The notes below the pieces were generated by a model. It worked only from the letters and a program-made list of their open reading frames with translations, searched no databases and was not told where the DNA came from. The position numbers and the translations under genes are program-made. From the NCBI GenBank assembly GCA_027491735.1, contig JAOZGP010000005.1:1-64000 (forward strand): a DNA stretch of 64,000 nucleotides. The letters run 5' to 3'. This DNA comes from Thermoproteota archaeon. GTDB taxonomy: Archaea; Korarchaeota; Korarchaeia; Korarchaeales; Korarchaeaceae. Below are positions 34,352 through 44,030 of this stretch, one piece after another (positions within the stretch are counted from its first letter, which is position 1; the number at the start of each line of letters is the position of its first letter).

Positions 34352-35803
34352 TTAACCTTTAACGACCCCTATGGGTGTCATCCTGACCACGAGCTTAGCT
34401 ATACCGGCTCTGTGCGTGGAGAGGGCTACCTCGTCCACGTTCTTGTAGGCTCCAGGAGCTTCCTCAGCGGCTACAGCAAACGACGCAGGTTTTACTATTA
34501 TGCCCTTTCTCTCCAGAGAAGCTACTATTTCAGTGCCCCTGAACATTCTCTTCGCTTTTGCTCGACTCATGACTCTCCCCGCTCCATGGGCGCTGGATCC
34601 GAAGGTTTCCTTCATAGACCTCTCTGTTCCCACCATAACGTAGGAAGCAGTTCCCTCAGACCCAGGTATCAGGACGGGTTGGCCTACATCACGATAGTCC
34701 TGCGGGATGTCAGGATGTCCGGGAGGAAATGCTCTAGTAGCTCCTTTCCTGTGAACAAACACTTTAACTTTTTTACCATCGACCTCGTGGGTCTCCACTT
34801 TAGCTATGTTGTGGGCCACATCATATACAAGCTGCATCCAAAGATCTTCTGGTGTCCTCTTAAACACCTGAGCGAAGGATTCCCTGACCCACTGCGTTAT
34901 TATCTGCCTGTTGGCCCAAGCATAGTTCGCAGCGCCCATCATCGCCTTGAAGTATCTATCAGCCAGATCTGACCCTGAATAAGCGAATATGAGCTGCCTA
35001 TCCACGAGCTTCATCCTAAGCTGATTTATGTTCCTCATCATCACATCTAAGTAGTCTGAGGCTACTTGATGTCCGAAACCTCTGCTTCCTGTGTGTATCA
35101 TCACAGTTATCTGGCCCTCCTGTGTGATACCCAAGCTTCTCGCAGCCTCCTCATCGTATATATTATCGACCCGTTGAACCTCCAGGAAGTGGTTTCCACT
35201 ACCCAATGTCCCCAGCTGAGGTGCTCCTCTCGACTTGGCTTTATTGCTTATGTATGAGGGATCGGCACCCTCCATGCTTCCATTTTCCTCACAGTGGCTC
35301 AGATCCTCCCTCCAGCCATATCCCTGCTCAACAGCCCATCTGGCTCCCTCAACTATCACTTCATCCAGCTGTTGGAAGGATAGCTTCAGACGTCCCCTGC
35401 TTCCTAACCCTGATGGAATGTTTCCGAAGAGAGTGTTCACTAAGTCTTTTAGCACCGGACGAACTTCTCTCTCTGAAAGATCAGTTCTTATCAGTCTAAC
35501 TCCGCAGTTTATATCAAAACCTACTCCTCCGGGGCTTATTATTCCCTCATAGTAGTCGAAGGCTGCGACACCTCCTATCGGAAAACCGTACCCTGTGTGT
35601 ATATCGGGCATCGCTATCGCGTATTTGTATATTCCTGGAAGCGTGGCAACGTTGGCGAGCTGCTCTATCGAGCCCCTCTCTATCATTGAGAGAAGCTTCT
35701 CAGAAGCTATAACCACGCCAGGAACTCTCATTCCAGGCTTGTAATCCTGAGGAAGCACCCATCTTACATCATCGATTCTCTTCAGGAGGTTCATGATGCT
35801 CAT
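34352..35803 (-). CDS. rtcB: RNA-splicing ligase RtcB
   Basis: Joins 2',3'-cyclic phosphate and 5'-OH ends after tRNA intron removal, using GTP and two metal ions. Motifs: GGVGFDINCGVRLI with the metal Cys, LGTLGSGNHFLEVQ, HTGSRGFGHQVA, HNIAKVE, HRKGATRAFPPG and the C-terminal SSAHGAGRVMSRAKA with the guanylylated His. 483 residues, no intein, complete. Works with archease (19091) and EndA (11155). Confidence 0.97.
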   Translation of the reverse strand: MSIMNLLKRIDDVRWVLPQDYKPGMRVPGVVIASEKLLSMIERGSIEQLANVATLPGIYKYAIAMPDIHTGYGFPIGGVAAFDYYEGIISPGGVGFDINCGVRLIRTDLSEREVRPVLKDLVNTLFGNIPSGLGSRGRLKLSFQQLDEVIVEGARWAVEQGYGWREDLSHCEENGSMEGADPSYISNKAKSRGAPQLGTLGSGNHFLEVQRVDNIYDEEAARSLGITQEGQITVMIHTGSRGFGHQVASDYLDVMMRNINQLRMKLVDRQLIFAYSGSDLADRYFKAMMGAANYAWANRQIITQWVRESFAQVFKRTPEDLWMQLVYDVAHNIAKVETHEVDGKKVKVFVHRKGATRAFPPGHPDIPQDYRDVGQPVLIPGSEGTASYVMVGTERSMKETFGSSAHGAGRVMSRAKAKRMFRGTEIVASLERKGIIVKPASFAVAAEEAPGAYKNVDEVALSTHRAGIAKLVVRMTPIGVVKG

Positions 35804-35863
35804 AGCTCTATCCTATGAGGTGTCCGTCCACCACTCTTTAAATTTGCCATCGACATAACATAT

Positions 35864-36586
35864 ATGCAGGGTTCCTTGAGGGCCAAGATTGGTCAGCATT
35901 TCCTCAGATCTCGTAAACATATATCGATCATATGTGATGCAGCGGATATTCGCAGCCGAGACGTGGTCGCCGACCTAGGGGCGGGGAGGGGAGCTATTTC
36001 CAAAGAGCTTCTAAAAAGGAATCCCAAATCCCTGTATGTTGTAGAAATTGATGAGTGTTTGTGTCGCTCTTTACAGAAGAAGCTACAGCACGAAAACGTT
36101 GTGATCCTATGCAGGAATCTGCTCGAGGTACTTCCGTCCGATGAGTTCGATAAGATAGTGTCTTCTCCTCCTTACTACATCTCAAGCAAACTTATTGAGA
36201 GACTCGCCATGTCCAGGTTTAAGAGGGCCGTGCTCGTCCTGCAGAGCGAGTATGTAGGTAAAATGCTTGCCAAACCAGGAACCCGTAAGTATGGATGGCT
36301 CTCTGCGATCTCCCAAGCGTGCTTTCGGATCGAAGTCATCTCTTTTGTGCCCAAGGAGTGTTTTGATCCACCTCCCAGGGTGGACTCCCTTGTGATTTCC
36401 TTAGCTCAGAAGAGACGTGCTTCTCAGAGGTTCATAAGGCTCGTCAGATCGGCCTTCCTCTCCAGAAGAAGGAAAGTAAAGAACTCATCCCTAGCAAAAA
36501 TAGTCAAGGAAACTCAACTCAGGGAAAAGAGAGTTTTTGAGTTAACTCCTGAGGATTTCGTTGTGATTCTGAGGGATAACTCTTGA
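35864..36586 (+). CDS. ksgA: 16S rRNA dimethyladenosine transferase (KsgA/Dim1)
   Basis: Dimethylates the two adjacent adenosines near the 3' end of 16S rRNA. Motifs: QHFLRSRKHISIICDAA at the N-terminus, the SAM loop VVADLGAGRGAISKEL, VVEIDECL, and the catalytic NPPY-like SSPPYYISSKLIERL. 240 residues, slightly short but complete. A TATA box (tttaaat) about 27 bases before the ATG suggests a leaderless transcript. The next methyltransferase overlaps its stop. Confidence 0.93.
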   Translation: MQGSLRAKIGQHFLRSRKHISIICDAADIRSRDVVADLGAGRGAISKELLKRNPKSLYVVEIDECLCRSLQKKLQHENVVILCRNLLEVLPSDEFDKIVSSPPYYISSKLIERLAMSRFKRAVLVLQSEYVGKMLAKPGTRKYGWLSAISQACFRIEVISFVPKECFDPPPRVDSLVISLAQKRRASQRFIRLVRSAFLSRRRKVKNSSLAKIVKETQLREKRVFELTPEDFVVILRDNS

Positions 36587-37182
36587 GAAAGACGGTGTTT
36601 CATGGAATCCGGCTGATCATTCCGGAAACCGTGTATGAACCAGCAGAGGACACGAAACTCATACTGGAGGCGTTGGAAGAGCTATCTCCTGAAGGTAAGT
36701 TGGCTGCAGATGTAGGATGTGGATCCGGGATCTTGAGCATCTACCTTGCCAGATCTTTTGAGAGGGTCATCGGGATGGATGTTAATCCTGACGCTCTGTC
36801 AGCTCTCCGCGAGAACGCATCCCTAAACGAAGTAAGTGATAAGATCTTGATGGTCTGCTCTGATGTCATCTCGCCGTTGCGAGTTAAACTCGATCTAGCG
36901 GTGTTCAACCCTCCATATCTCCCAGAGTCTCCCCGAAAAGAGGATCTGTTGACCTATTCATGGTGCGGTGGGCGCCGGGGGAGAGAGGTCTTGGATAGGT
37001 TCCTGCTCCAGGTCAGGGATGCCGTCCGAGATGGAGGCCACGTGATCTTTCTGCAGACAGAGAGAAACGGTGTTCCTGAAACCGAGACGTTGCTTTCATC
37101 CCTGGGATTTAGGGGGCAGATATTGAAGGAGAGAAAGCTCTGCTTCGACAGACTGCTGGTCTGGATGGCCCAGAAAATCTGA
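36583..37182 (+). CDS. HemK/PrmC-like protein methyltransferase (Mtq2 type)
   Basis: A 199-residue class I SAM methyltransferase. YEPAEDTKLILEAL and AADVGCGSGILSIYLAR form the SAM site and NPPYLP is the catalytic motif that binds the glutamine side chain. The short form without the helical N-domain corresponds to eukaryotic Mtq2 and archaeal homologues that modify the GGQ of release factor aRF1. TTG start overlapping ksgA (TTGA), so the two translation-related methyltransferases are coupled. Confidence 0.88.
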   Translation: MRKTVFHGIRLIIPETVYEPAEDTKLILEALEELSPEGKLAADVGCGSGILSIYLARSFERVIGMDVNPDALSALRENASLNEVSDKILMVCSDVISPLRVKLDLAVFNPPYLPESPRKEDLLTYSWCGGRRGREVLDRFLLQVRDAVRDGGHVIFLQTERNGVPETETLLSSLGFRGQILKERKLCFDRLLVWMAQKI

Positions 37183-37236
37183 TTATATAAAATACAAATT
37201 TTTAGCTTTGTAGGGGTGAGTAGCCTCAGATGATAC

Positions 37237-38454
37237 ATGCCCCCGAGAGACCTGATGACTATCGATGATCTCGCCCTTGAGGGGAAGAAGGTGTTTCTGA
37301 GGGTTGATTTCAATGTACCTGTTGATAAGGAGGGAAGAATCTCCGACCCGGCGAAGATAAAGGATGCTGTGCCCACTGTAAGAGAGCTGTTGGATAAGGG
37401 AGCATCTCTTGTTATAGGAACTCATCAGGGTAGACCAGGAAGTTATGATTTTCTTTCAACAGAGCAGCATGCTCATTATCTCTCAGAGTTTCTCGGAATG
37501 GAGGTAGAGCACGTAGACGAAGTCCTATCGAAGAGAGTTCAGGAGAGGGTCAAGTCACTTAGACCGGGAGAGGTGATCATGTTGGAGAATCTCAGATTCG
37601 CTGCTGAAGAGAATATAGAACTTCCATTATCAAAGCTTCTTAAAACCAACCTCGTGAGGAGGCTCTCTCCGCTTTTTGATGCCTACGTCAACGACGCTTT
37701 CCAAACAGCTCATCGGGGACATCCCTCGCTGGTGGCCTTCCCATATCTGATGCCCTCCGCAGCTGGAAGGCTCATGGAGCGCATGGTCAGGGAAATGGCC
37801 GAGATCGACTCCATACCAGGGAGGAGAACTTTTTTGTTGGGCGGATCCAAGGTCGAGGACAAGCTTAAGGTTGCAATTCATTCTCTCAAGAATCACAGAG
37901 CGGAAACCATCCTGACTGGAGGATTGGTGGGGGCTCTTCTGGCCTACGCTGCAGGAAACAAGATAGGGATAACGCTTGATTACATGAAGGACCTCGATAT
38001 CCTCGTGCCAGCAGCCAAGGAGGTGTTGGGGGAGTTCAGGGAGAGAATATATTATCCTGTGGATTTTATCGTTGTGAGAAACAGGAACAGGAGAGTAGTG
38101 CCTGTTTATGGTGTACCGGATGATGCTGAGATAGTTGATATAGGGCCAGGAACTCTCGAGATCTACAAAGAGAAGTTAGAAGAGTCCGATCTCGTCGTAG
38201 CAAATGGACCCATGGGTGTCTTTGAAGATCCAGAGTTCAGAAGGGGAACTGTAGAGCTTATAAAGATTGCTGAACGCTCATCCGGCGAATTTGTCTTCTG
38301 TGGGGGGCATCTAAGCTCTGCTGCAAAAGCTCTTGGTCTAGAAAGGAGTAGTAGGGTTTACACAGCTGGAGGAGCGATACTATACAGCTTGGCGGGACTC
38401 CCTCTTCCCGCCATAAAAGCCCTGAGGGAGGGGCAGAGGCATGCCCATCATTAA
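37237..38454 (+). CDS. pgk: Phosphoglycerate kinase
   Basis: A 405-residue glycolytic kinase. Typical stretches: KKVFLRVDFNVPVDKEGRI, LVIGTHQGRPG, MLENLRFAAEE, YVNDAFQTAHRGHPSL, LGGSKVEDKL and NGPMGVFEDPEF, with FCGGHLSSAAK in place of the usual GGGDT form. TATA-like ttatataaaat lies about 50 bases upstream. Its stop lies inside the gap gene, so the two enzymes of this step are produced together. Confidence 0.97.
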   Translation: MPPRDLMTIDDLALEGKKVFLRVDFNVPVDKEGRISDPAKIKDAVPTVRELLDKGASLVIGTHQGRPGSYDFLSTEQHAHYLSEFLGMEVEHVDEVLSKRVQERVKSLRPGEVIMLENLRFAAEENIELPLSKLLKTNLVRRLSPLFDAYVNDAFQTAHRGHPSLVAFPYLMPSAAGRLMERMVREMAEIDSIPGRRTFLLGGSKVEDKLKVAIHSLKNHRAETILTGGLVGALLAYAAGNKIGITLDYMKDLDILVPAAKEVLGEFRERIYYPVDFIVVRNRNRRVVPVYGVPDDAEIVDIGPGTLEIYKEKLEESDLVVANGPMGVFEDPEFRRGTVELIKIAERSSGEFVFCGGHLSSAAKALGLERSSRVYTAGGAILYSLAGLPLPAIKALREGQRHAHH

Positions 38455-39466
38455 GGTCGGAGTAGTCGGTTTCGGAACCATAGGGAGCAGGGTTGCTGAC
38501 GCCGTCCTCCGGCAACCTGACATGAAGCTCGTCGGCGTGGCCAAGGTCACTCCTGATTACAAGGCCAAGCTCGCCCTCGAAAGAGAGATAAATGTCTTCG
38601 TACCCGAGAGTTCTATGGATAGATGGGAAGAGCTCGGCCTGAAGATATCAGGTACAGTGGAGGACCTGATAGACTCCTCGGACATAGTGATCGACGCCAC
38701 TCCCGGAGGAGTTGGATTAAAGAACCTCGAGCTATACAAAAAGGCGGGCAGAAAGGCTATACTTCAAGGAGGAGAAAGGGGAGAAGCCGTCGAGGCCACG
38801 ATTGTGCCCCAGGTCAACTACCATGAGGCGCGGGGTAAGATGGTGGTCAGGGTCCCCTCCTGCAACACCACCGGATTGGTGAGATGTATCTGGGGATTGA
38901 GACGAGAGGTTGGAGTTGAGAGAGTCTTCGCGTTCTTGGTCAGAAGATCTGCTGATCCAGCTGATAAGAAAGGCGGCCCCTTGGACTCCATGGAGCTCAA
39001 TCCCGTAAGACCACCATCCCATCACGGAGAGGATGTCAGGACTGTTCTCAGAGATTTAAGCATCTTCACCACTGCTGTAAAGACCCCGGTTACCCATGCC
39101 CACGTGCACATGTTGCTTATCAAGCTGAGCAAAGCGATCCCCAGGAGGGATGTGGTGGATATCCTGGCAGAGGAAAGAAGAGTGCTTTTGGTTCCCGAGA
39201 GTCTCGGAATGAGGCGTACATCCGACGTCTTTGAGTTGAGCAGGCATCTTAAAAGGCCTTTCAACAACATATACGAGAACATTGTGTGGTTGGACTCCAT
39301 ACACTGTGATGAGGGATGGGTCTATCTCGCTCAAGCGATCCACCAGGAGGCCATAGTTGTCCCAGAGAACGTGGATGTGATTAGAGCCATGTGCACCGAT
39401 GTGGATGCGGAAAGCTCCATGAACACCACAGACATCAGACTTGGCATCAGAAAGGGCATACTGTGA
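38441..39466 (+). CDS. gap: Glyceraldehyde-3-phosphate dehydrogenase (archaeal type II)
   Basis: A 341-residue archaeal GAPDH. Rossmann start KVGVVGFGTIGSRVADAV, catalytic Cys in VRVPSCNTTGLVRC and His in PVTHAHVHM. It oxidises glyceraldehyde 3-phosphate to 1,3-bisphosphoglycerate, or runs the reverse in gluconeogenesis with the adjacent Pgk. Overlaps pgk by 14 bases and the next gene by four (GTGA). Confidence 0.97.
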   Translation: MPIIKVGVVGFGTIGSRVADAVLRQPDMKLVGVAKVTPDYKAKLALEREINVFVPESSMDRWEELGLKISGTVEDLIDSSDIVIDATPGGVGLKNLELYKKAGRKAILQGGERGEAVEATIVPQVNYHEARGKMVVRVPSCNTTGLVRCIWGLRREVGVERVFAFLVRRSADPADKKGGPLDSMELNPVRPPSHHGEDVRTVLRDLSIFTTAVKTPVTHAHVHMLLIKLSKAIPRRDVVDILAEERRVLLVPESLGMRRTSDVFELSRHLKRPFNNIYENIVWLDSIHCDEGWVYLAQAIHQEAIVVPENVDVIRAMCTDVDAESSMNTTDIRLGIRKGIL

Positions 39467-40839
39467 AGAAGGGTGAATTTCTCTTGGGGCTCGTTTTCAC
39501 GCCATTAGGGATAAGAGGTGTCTTCGGAAGGGACCTTACGACATTAGATGTGCTCATGATAACAAACTCGTTTGGGAGATTGCTTGGAGAAGGATCGACG
39601 GTGGTTCTCGGAATGGATACAAGAAGTAGTAGCCCTCTCGTCTCGAAAGCTGTTTCAGCGGGGTTGTTATCTGCTGGTGTAGATGTCATCGACATAGGAG
39701 TTGCTCCCACTCCGACTATAGAGTGGGCGGTGGATTTTCTCAATGCCGATGGCGGAGTTGTGGTTTCTGCCTCCCACAATCCACCTGAGTGGAATGCTTT
39801 GAAGCTTCTTGGAGAGAGAGGAATTTTGATAGACCCCAAAGATTCTGAGACCATTAGAGAGGACTATCTGGGTAGGAAGTTTGACAGCGTCCCTTGGGAT
39901 AAAGTAGGAAACGAGATGGAGGCCGATGTCGTAGAGGATTACATAGCAGCTATCTTATCATTGGTGGACGTTGACTCCGTGAGAGAGGCTGGGCTCAAGG
40001 TCGTATTAGATCCTAACGGAGGAGCTGGCTCGATCGTGACTCCTTACCTCCTCAGGGAGATGGGAGTCGAGTTGACCACCCTGAACTCCGTCCCTGGAAT
40101 TTTCTGCAGGGAACTGGAGCCTCGACCAGAGGTGTTAAAGAATCTGGTCAGCTTGGTCAGGGCCGTAGATGCAGATGTGGGATTCGCGCATGACACCGAT
40201 GCCGATAGGCTTGCTATAGTCACTGAGAGGGGAGAGGCTGTGGCGGAGGATGTGACCTTAGCCCTGGTCGTGGAGAAGGTTTTAAAGGAGAGGAGAGGGG
40301 GTACTCTCGTTGTCAACATAGCTTCCTCAAGGATTTTCGATGACCTAGCGGAAAGATACGGAGGGAAGGTTGTTCGTGTTCCTGTCGGAGAGGTGTACGT
40401 TGCTAGGAAGATGCTGGAGCTGTCCGCTGATGTAGGAGGGGAAGGCAGCTGTGGCGGAGTTATTTATCCAGCACTTCACTATGGAAGAGATGGTCCTCTA
40501 GCAGCTGCTATGATATTGGAGCGGCTCGCTAAGGAGGGAAGAAAATTAAGCGAGCTCGTAGCAGATCTTCCTCAGTATGCTACTGTGAGAGGGAGTGTTT
40601 CTGGAGAGGTGAACTGGAATGCCCTGAGGGAGGAGATCCTCAAGATATCCAAGGAGAGAAGTATAGTAGGGATCAGTGAGTTGGATGGAGTTCGGATCGA
40701 CTCTGAGGACTTCTGGGTGCTGGTCAGACCTTCTCGTACAGAGCATAAGGTAAGGATAGTCGTTGAAGCGAAAGAGAGGAGAAAGGCTGAGAGATTGTTT
40801 AATGAATTTGTGAGAATCGTCAGGGACCATGTCTCATAG
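39463..40839 (+). CDS. Phosphomannomutase/phosphoglucomutase family enzyme
   Basis: A 458-residue alpha-D-phosphohexomutase. The phosphoserine loop is VVVSASHNPPEWNALKLL, the metal loop is FAHDTDADRLAIV, the sugar loop is GGEGSCGGVIYP, and the phosphate loop is RPSRTEHKVRIVVEA. It interconverts hexose 1- and 6-phosphates (Man, Glc or GlcN), feeding nucleotide sugars or glycolysis; the exact substrate cannot be read. GTG start overlapping the gap stop; the open frame continues upstream into gap. Confidence 0.93.
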   Translation: MKKGEFLLGLVFTPLGIRGVFGRDLTTLDVLMITNSFGRLLGEGSTVVLGMDTRSSSPLVSKAVSAGLLSAGVDVIDIGVAPTPTIEWAVDFLNADGGVVVSASHNPPEWNALKLLGERGILIDPKDSETIREDYLGRKFDSVPWDKVGNEMEADVVEDYIAAILSLVDVDSVREAGLKVVLDPNGGAGSIVTPYLLREMGVELTTLNSVPGIFCRELEPRPEVLKNLVSLVRAVDADVGFAHDTDADRLAIVTERGEAVAEDVTLALVVEKVLKERRGGTLVVNIASSRIFDDLAERYGGKVVRVPVGEVYVARKMLELSADVGGEGSCGGVIYPALHYGRDGPLAAAMILERLAKEGRKLSELVADLPQYATVRGSVSGEVNWNALREEILKISKERSIVGISELDGVRIDSEDFWVLVRPSRTEHKVRIVVEAKERRKAERLFNEFVRIVRDHVS

Positions 40840-41275
40840 CTTCCCTCACTTTTTCCATCTTCAACTGCAATCTCTTCCAGGTAGACCACATAAGGACGTA
40901 GGATATCAGGATATATGGCATGTAAAGGAGGAGGTTCTCCACAGGCGTCTTGGCCACAGGAGAGAACATGCCGGCGAGAGGTATGCCCACGCCGGCCACC
41001 AGAATTCCTCTTTTGAAATAACGAATAATTTCCCCCAGGTATTCAGATAACATCATCCTCTTGGCCTGCGATTCGCAGAAGAAAAACAGCGCCAGCGCCG
41101 CGGTCATTGTGAGAAAGGTGCCCAATGGATACTTCTCGTAGGGAATGTTTACAAAGGATATCCTGAGGGAGGAGATCACGAGAAAAACAGCCGGTATGAG
41201 AGCGATTCCCCCCATCAGCTTCTCCATCTCAGATAAGCTTTCAACGATCCCGTCCTCACCAGCCGTGTGAAACAC
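40820..41275 (-). CDS. Integral membrane protein, about four helices
   Basis: A protein of up to 151 residues with hydrophobic segments near 23-38 (IALIPAVFLVISSL), 51-66 (LGTFLTMTAALALFFF), 90-105 (GILVAGVGIPLAGMF) and 115-130 (LLLYMPYILISYVLM). No recognised domain. It starts with GTG at 41275, or with the ATG at 41227 just before the first helix. Its last 20 bases overlap the converging mutase gene. Confidence 0.65.
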   Translation of the reverse strand: MFHTAGEDGIVESLSEMEKLMGGIALIPAVFLVISSLRISFVNIPYEKYPLGTFLTMTAALALFFFCESQAKRMMLSEYLGEIIRYFKRGILVAGVGIPLAGMFSPVAKTPVENLLLYMPYILISYVLMWSTWKRLQLKMEKVREAMRHGP

Positions 41276-41418
41276 CCAGAGGGTTACCTGCGGACCAGTT
41301 TAAAAGTATCCTCAGGGTTTCGGAGGTTGAAGATAAAGAGCATACATCACAACGAATTTTCTAATTTACATAAATCTGTCTTCAGCTCATCGACCAAGCA
41401 TGATCCCCCGAAGGGAAG

Positions 41419-41470
41419 TTTTATATTTCCCCCGGCTCAAAGAACTGACGGCAGGTCGATAGTTTAAAAA
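41419..41470 (+). promoter_or_regulatory. tef1: Promoter region of EF-1A
   Basis: Two TATA-like stretches precede the gene: ttttatattt (41419-41428) and agtttaaaaa (41461-41470). The first would give a leader of about 60 bases, the second a leader of about 20 that still contains the GGTGAGGTG ribosome site. Two start sites for a strongly expressed gene are plausible. Called by eye. Confidence 0.5.
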
Positions 41471-41506
41471 GGTGATCAGGCTACGTGATTTGGTGAGGTG
41501 TTTCGG

Positions 41507-42772
41507 ATGGCTGAAAAGGAACATGTAAACCTTATATTCGTTGGTCACGTGGACCATGGAAAGTCCACCGCTATAGGAAGGCTTCTGCTGGACCTTAACT
41601 TGATTAAGGACCTCCCCCCTGAGGAAGTCGCTGGTGATGCCAGGTTAGCGTGGGTGGTCGACAGACTCAAGGAGGAGAGAGAAAGAGGAATGACAATAGA
41701 CCTAGCTCACACCAAGATAGAGACCCCACACAAGATGATAACCATAATAGACGCTCCAGGACATCGAGACTTCGTTAAGAACATGATAACCGGGGCCAGC
41801 CAGGCCGATGCGGCCATATTGGTGGTGAGTGCTAAGAAGGGAGAAGGTGTGCAGGCCCAGACCATAGAGCACACCTTCCTGCTTAAGACCCTAGGAGTCA
41901 ATCAGCTGGCCGTTGCTATAAACAAGCTGGACGATCAGACAGTCAACTACAGCAGAGATAGGTACGAGGAGATAAAGGCCAAGGTCTCTGAACTCCTCAA
42001 GAAGGTGGGATATGACGTATCAAAAATACATTTTATACCGATAAGCGCTTGGAATGGGGATAACATCGTGAAGAAGAGCGATAGGACCCCCTGGTACAAT
42101 GGACCTACCCTCTACGAGGTTCTTGACACGTTCTCGGCTCCTCCAAAACCTGTAGATAAACCACTAAGGATACCGGTCCAGGACGTCTTCAGCATAAGAG
42201 GAGTCGGCACAGTGGTGGTTGGGAGAGTGGAGACAGGGGTCATAAAGCCCGGGGACAAGATCATAATAGAGCCTCTGCATAAGACCGCTGAGGTCAAGAG
42301 CATTGAGATGCACCACCAGCCCCTCCCGAAGGCGGAACCGGGAGACAACATAGGAATAAACATAAAGGGTATAGAGAGAAGTGAGATAAGGAGAGGGGAC
42401 GTTTTGGGACATGTCAACAATCCACCGACCGTGGTGAGTGAGTTCACTGCGCAGATAGTCGTCCTACAGCATCCCACAGCCATAGCTCCTGGATACACCC
42501 CGGTAATACATGCCCACACTGGACATATGGCCTGTAAGATGATCTCTATAGAGAAGAAGATCGATCCAAGAACGGGACAGGTGATAGAGGAAAATCCATC
42601 CTTCATAAAGAGAGGGGAGGCGGCTGTAGTGAAGTTCAAGCCCCTAAAGCCCTTTGTAATTGAGAAATATAAGGACTTTCCTGCCCTGGGGAGGTTCGCT
42701 GTCAGAGACATGGGCATAACGATAGCTGCTGGAATAGTGCTGGACGTAGTGCCCATTGAGAGGAAGAAGTGA
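41507..42772 (+). CDS. tef1: Translation elongation factor EF-1A (aEF1A)
   Basis: A 421-residue GTPase that brings aminoacyl-tRNA to the ribosome. G1 is [16 protein letters not shown]3 is DAPGHRD, G4 is NKLD, with the switch I region [19 protein letters not shown]; domains II and III are complete ([22 protein letters not shown], then [17 protein letters not shown]). ATG 41507 follows a GGTGAGGTG site. Followed by rps10 after 39 bases, the conserved archaeal order. Confidence 0.98.
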   Translation: MAEKEHVNLIFVGHVDHGKSTAIGRLLLDLNLIKDLPPEEVAGDARLAWVVDRLKEERERGMTIDLAHTKIETPHKMITIIDAPGHRDFVKNMITGASQADAAILVVSAKKGEGVQAQTIEHTFLLKTLGVNQLAVAINKLDDQTVNYSRDRYEEIKAKVSELLKKVGYDVSKIHFIPISAWNGDNIVKKSDRTPWYNGPTLYEVLDTFSAPPKPVDKPLRIPVQDVFSIRGVGTVVVGRVETGVIKPGDKIIIEPLHKTAEVKSIEMHHQPLPKAEPGDNIGINIKGIERSEIRRGDVLGHVNNPPTVVSEFTAQIVVLQHPTAIAPGYTPVIHAHTGHMACKMISIEKKIDPRTGQVIEENPSFIKRGEAAVVKFKPLKPFVIEKYKDFPALGRFAVRDMGITIAAGIVLDVVPIERKK

Positions 42773-42811
42773 GATTGCTCCTTCTCTCATTTTTATCAAA
42801 GGGGGGTTAAC

Positions 42812-43132
42812 TTGGAGACATTAAGAATAGAGCTTGTCGGTACAAACCACAAAAGCCTTGACGAGGTTTCGAGTAGGTTCAAGGAGGTAGCCGAGAAGAT
42901 GGGGGTCAGACTCAAGGGACCGATACCTCTACCGACCAAGAGGTTGAGGATAGTCACCCTGAAGAATCCCTCAGGGGAGGGCACAAACACTTATCACAAG
43001 TTCGAACTCAGGATCCACAAAAGGATAATAGATGTGCCAAACCCGGATAACAGGTTTATAAGGAGGATAATGGAAATCCCTCTTCCGGAGGACGTTAGGA
43101 TAAGCATAATAATGCTCACGTCGACGAGATGA
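42812..43132 (+). CDS. rps10: Ribosomal protein S10
   Basis: A 106-residue small-subunit protein: LRIELVGTNHKSLDEVSSRF, then GPIPLPTKRLRIVTLKNPSGEG, THYKFELRIHKRII-like middle (NTYHKFELRIHKRIIDV) and VRISIIML at the end. Starts with TTG after a GGGGGG site. Second gene of the tef1-rps10 unit. Confidence 0.97.
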   Translation: METLRIELVGTNHKSLDEVSSRFKEVAEKMGVRLKGPIPLPTKRLRIVTLKNPSGEGTNTYHKFELRIHKRIIDVPNPDNRFIRRIMEIPLPEDVRISIIMLTSTR

Positions 43133-43242
43133 GAGACTTCCTTGTCTTCGAAAGCTGGCCCTTGCCAAAAATCGAGCCGATTTTTAGCGCTCTTTTAGCC
43201 GAAAAGAGTAAGAATACGAATTATTTTTGGCTTAGGATATAG

Positions 43243-43329
43243 CGCCGGGGGTGGGATTTGAACCCACGCGGCCCATCGGGCCACCGGCTCTCAAGGCCGG
43301 CGCCTTGGTCCTGGCTAGGCTACCCCGGC
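43243..43329 (-). tRNA. tRNA-Ser (anticodon TGA)
   Basis: Class II tRNA on the minus strand: acceptor GCCGGGG/CCCCGGC, anticodon loop CTTGAGA (TGA), long variable arm (GGCCCGATGGGCC), T arm GTGGG-TTCAAAT-CCCAC, discriminator G as usual for serine. No CCA, no intron. Confidence 0.96.
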
Positions 43330-43430
43330 CTCCTGTCATTAGGAGGATTCCCTGCTATGTAAAGTTGGAATGATGAAATTTCACTAGTTACTGAAAGGGA
43401 AATATGAAGAGGAAACATTCGAAAAGTCGA

Positions 43431-43829
43431 TCACTTCAATGGAAGGAACTTGCTGGACCTGGTAGCCCCCTTGCCAGGACTACTGTGCCTCACGATCTTA
43501 TTGGTCATGGCGAACTCGCCTAGATAGTGACCTATCATCTCAGGGGTTACAGTGACCTCCACGAACTCCTTGCCGTTGTGAACTGCCATCTTCATTCCTA
43601 CCATCTCAGGGAGAATGAGCATATCCCTCCTATGAGTTCTTATCACTTTGTTCATGCCAAGTTTTCTGTACTTCCTGATTTTCTCTAGTATTTTTTTGTT
43701 TTCAGGGGAAAGGCCACGATTAAGTGTTCTTCTTGCCCTAGCATTAAGGATTTTAGCTAACTCACTAAGAGACATTTGCTGCAACTCCTCCAGCGTGTAA
43801 CCTCTGAGCCGGAACTCCTTAGTTGACAC
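43431..43829 (-). CDS. rps19: Ribosomal protein S19
   Basis: A 132-residue small-subunit protein. The C-terminal two thirds carry the signature [32 protein letters not shown] and [31 protein letters not shown]; the N-terminal extension ([22 protein letters not shown]) is the archaeal/eukaryotic form. It stands alone here, away from the L2-S19-L22 gene cluster in which it is usually found. Confidence 0.97.
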   Translation of the reverse strand: MSTKEFRLRGYTLEELQQMSLSELAKILNARARRTLNRGLSPENKKILEKIRKYRKLGMNKVIRTHRRDMLILPEMVGMKMAVHNGKEFVEVTVTPEMIGHYLGEFAMTNKIVRHSSPGKGATRSSKFLPLK

Positions 43830-43998
43830 TTTCGACCTCCAGAGAGAATGACCGCCTGAAGGACTACTTAAACGTTATCATTTAGGATCTTTATATAAAT
43901 TTGTAAGAAGACATGTTGAAATCAGTGGATGGAATTGCTGTGGTCAGGTAGGCTTAAGCCAAGGATCCTCCCTGAGATGTTTTCCAGAGATAGAAGCA

Positions 43999-44006
43999 TT
44001 TAAATA
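43999..44006 (+). promoter_or_regulatory. TATA box before the structured RNA
   Basis: The consensus-like tttaaata lies about 25-32 bases before the GC-rich segment that starts near 44030, while no plausible protein start follows. This marks the segment as a separate transcription unit on the plus strand. Confidence 0.6.
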
Positions 44007-44030
44007 TTTCAAAACTACATCCTTTTGTAC

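Noticed and set aside
42112-42756. 214-codon open frame on the minus strand
   Set aside because: Antisense to EF-1A; explained by the strong codon bias of that gene.
43368-43400. atgatga ... ctga, a possible second box C/D RNA before rps19
   Set aside because: Box C and a D'-like CTGA are 14 bases apart, but no second C'/D pair, no terminal stem and no recognisable rRNA target were found.
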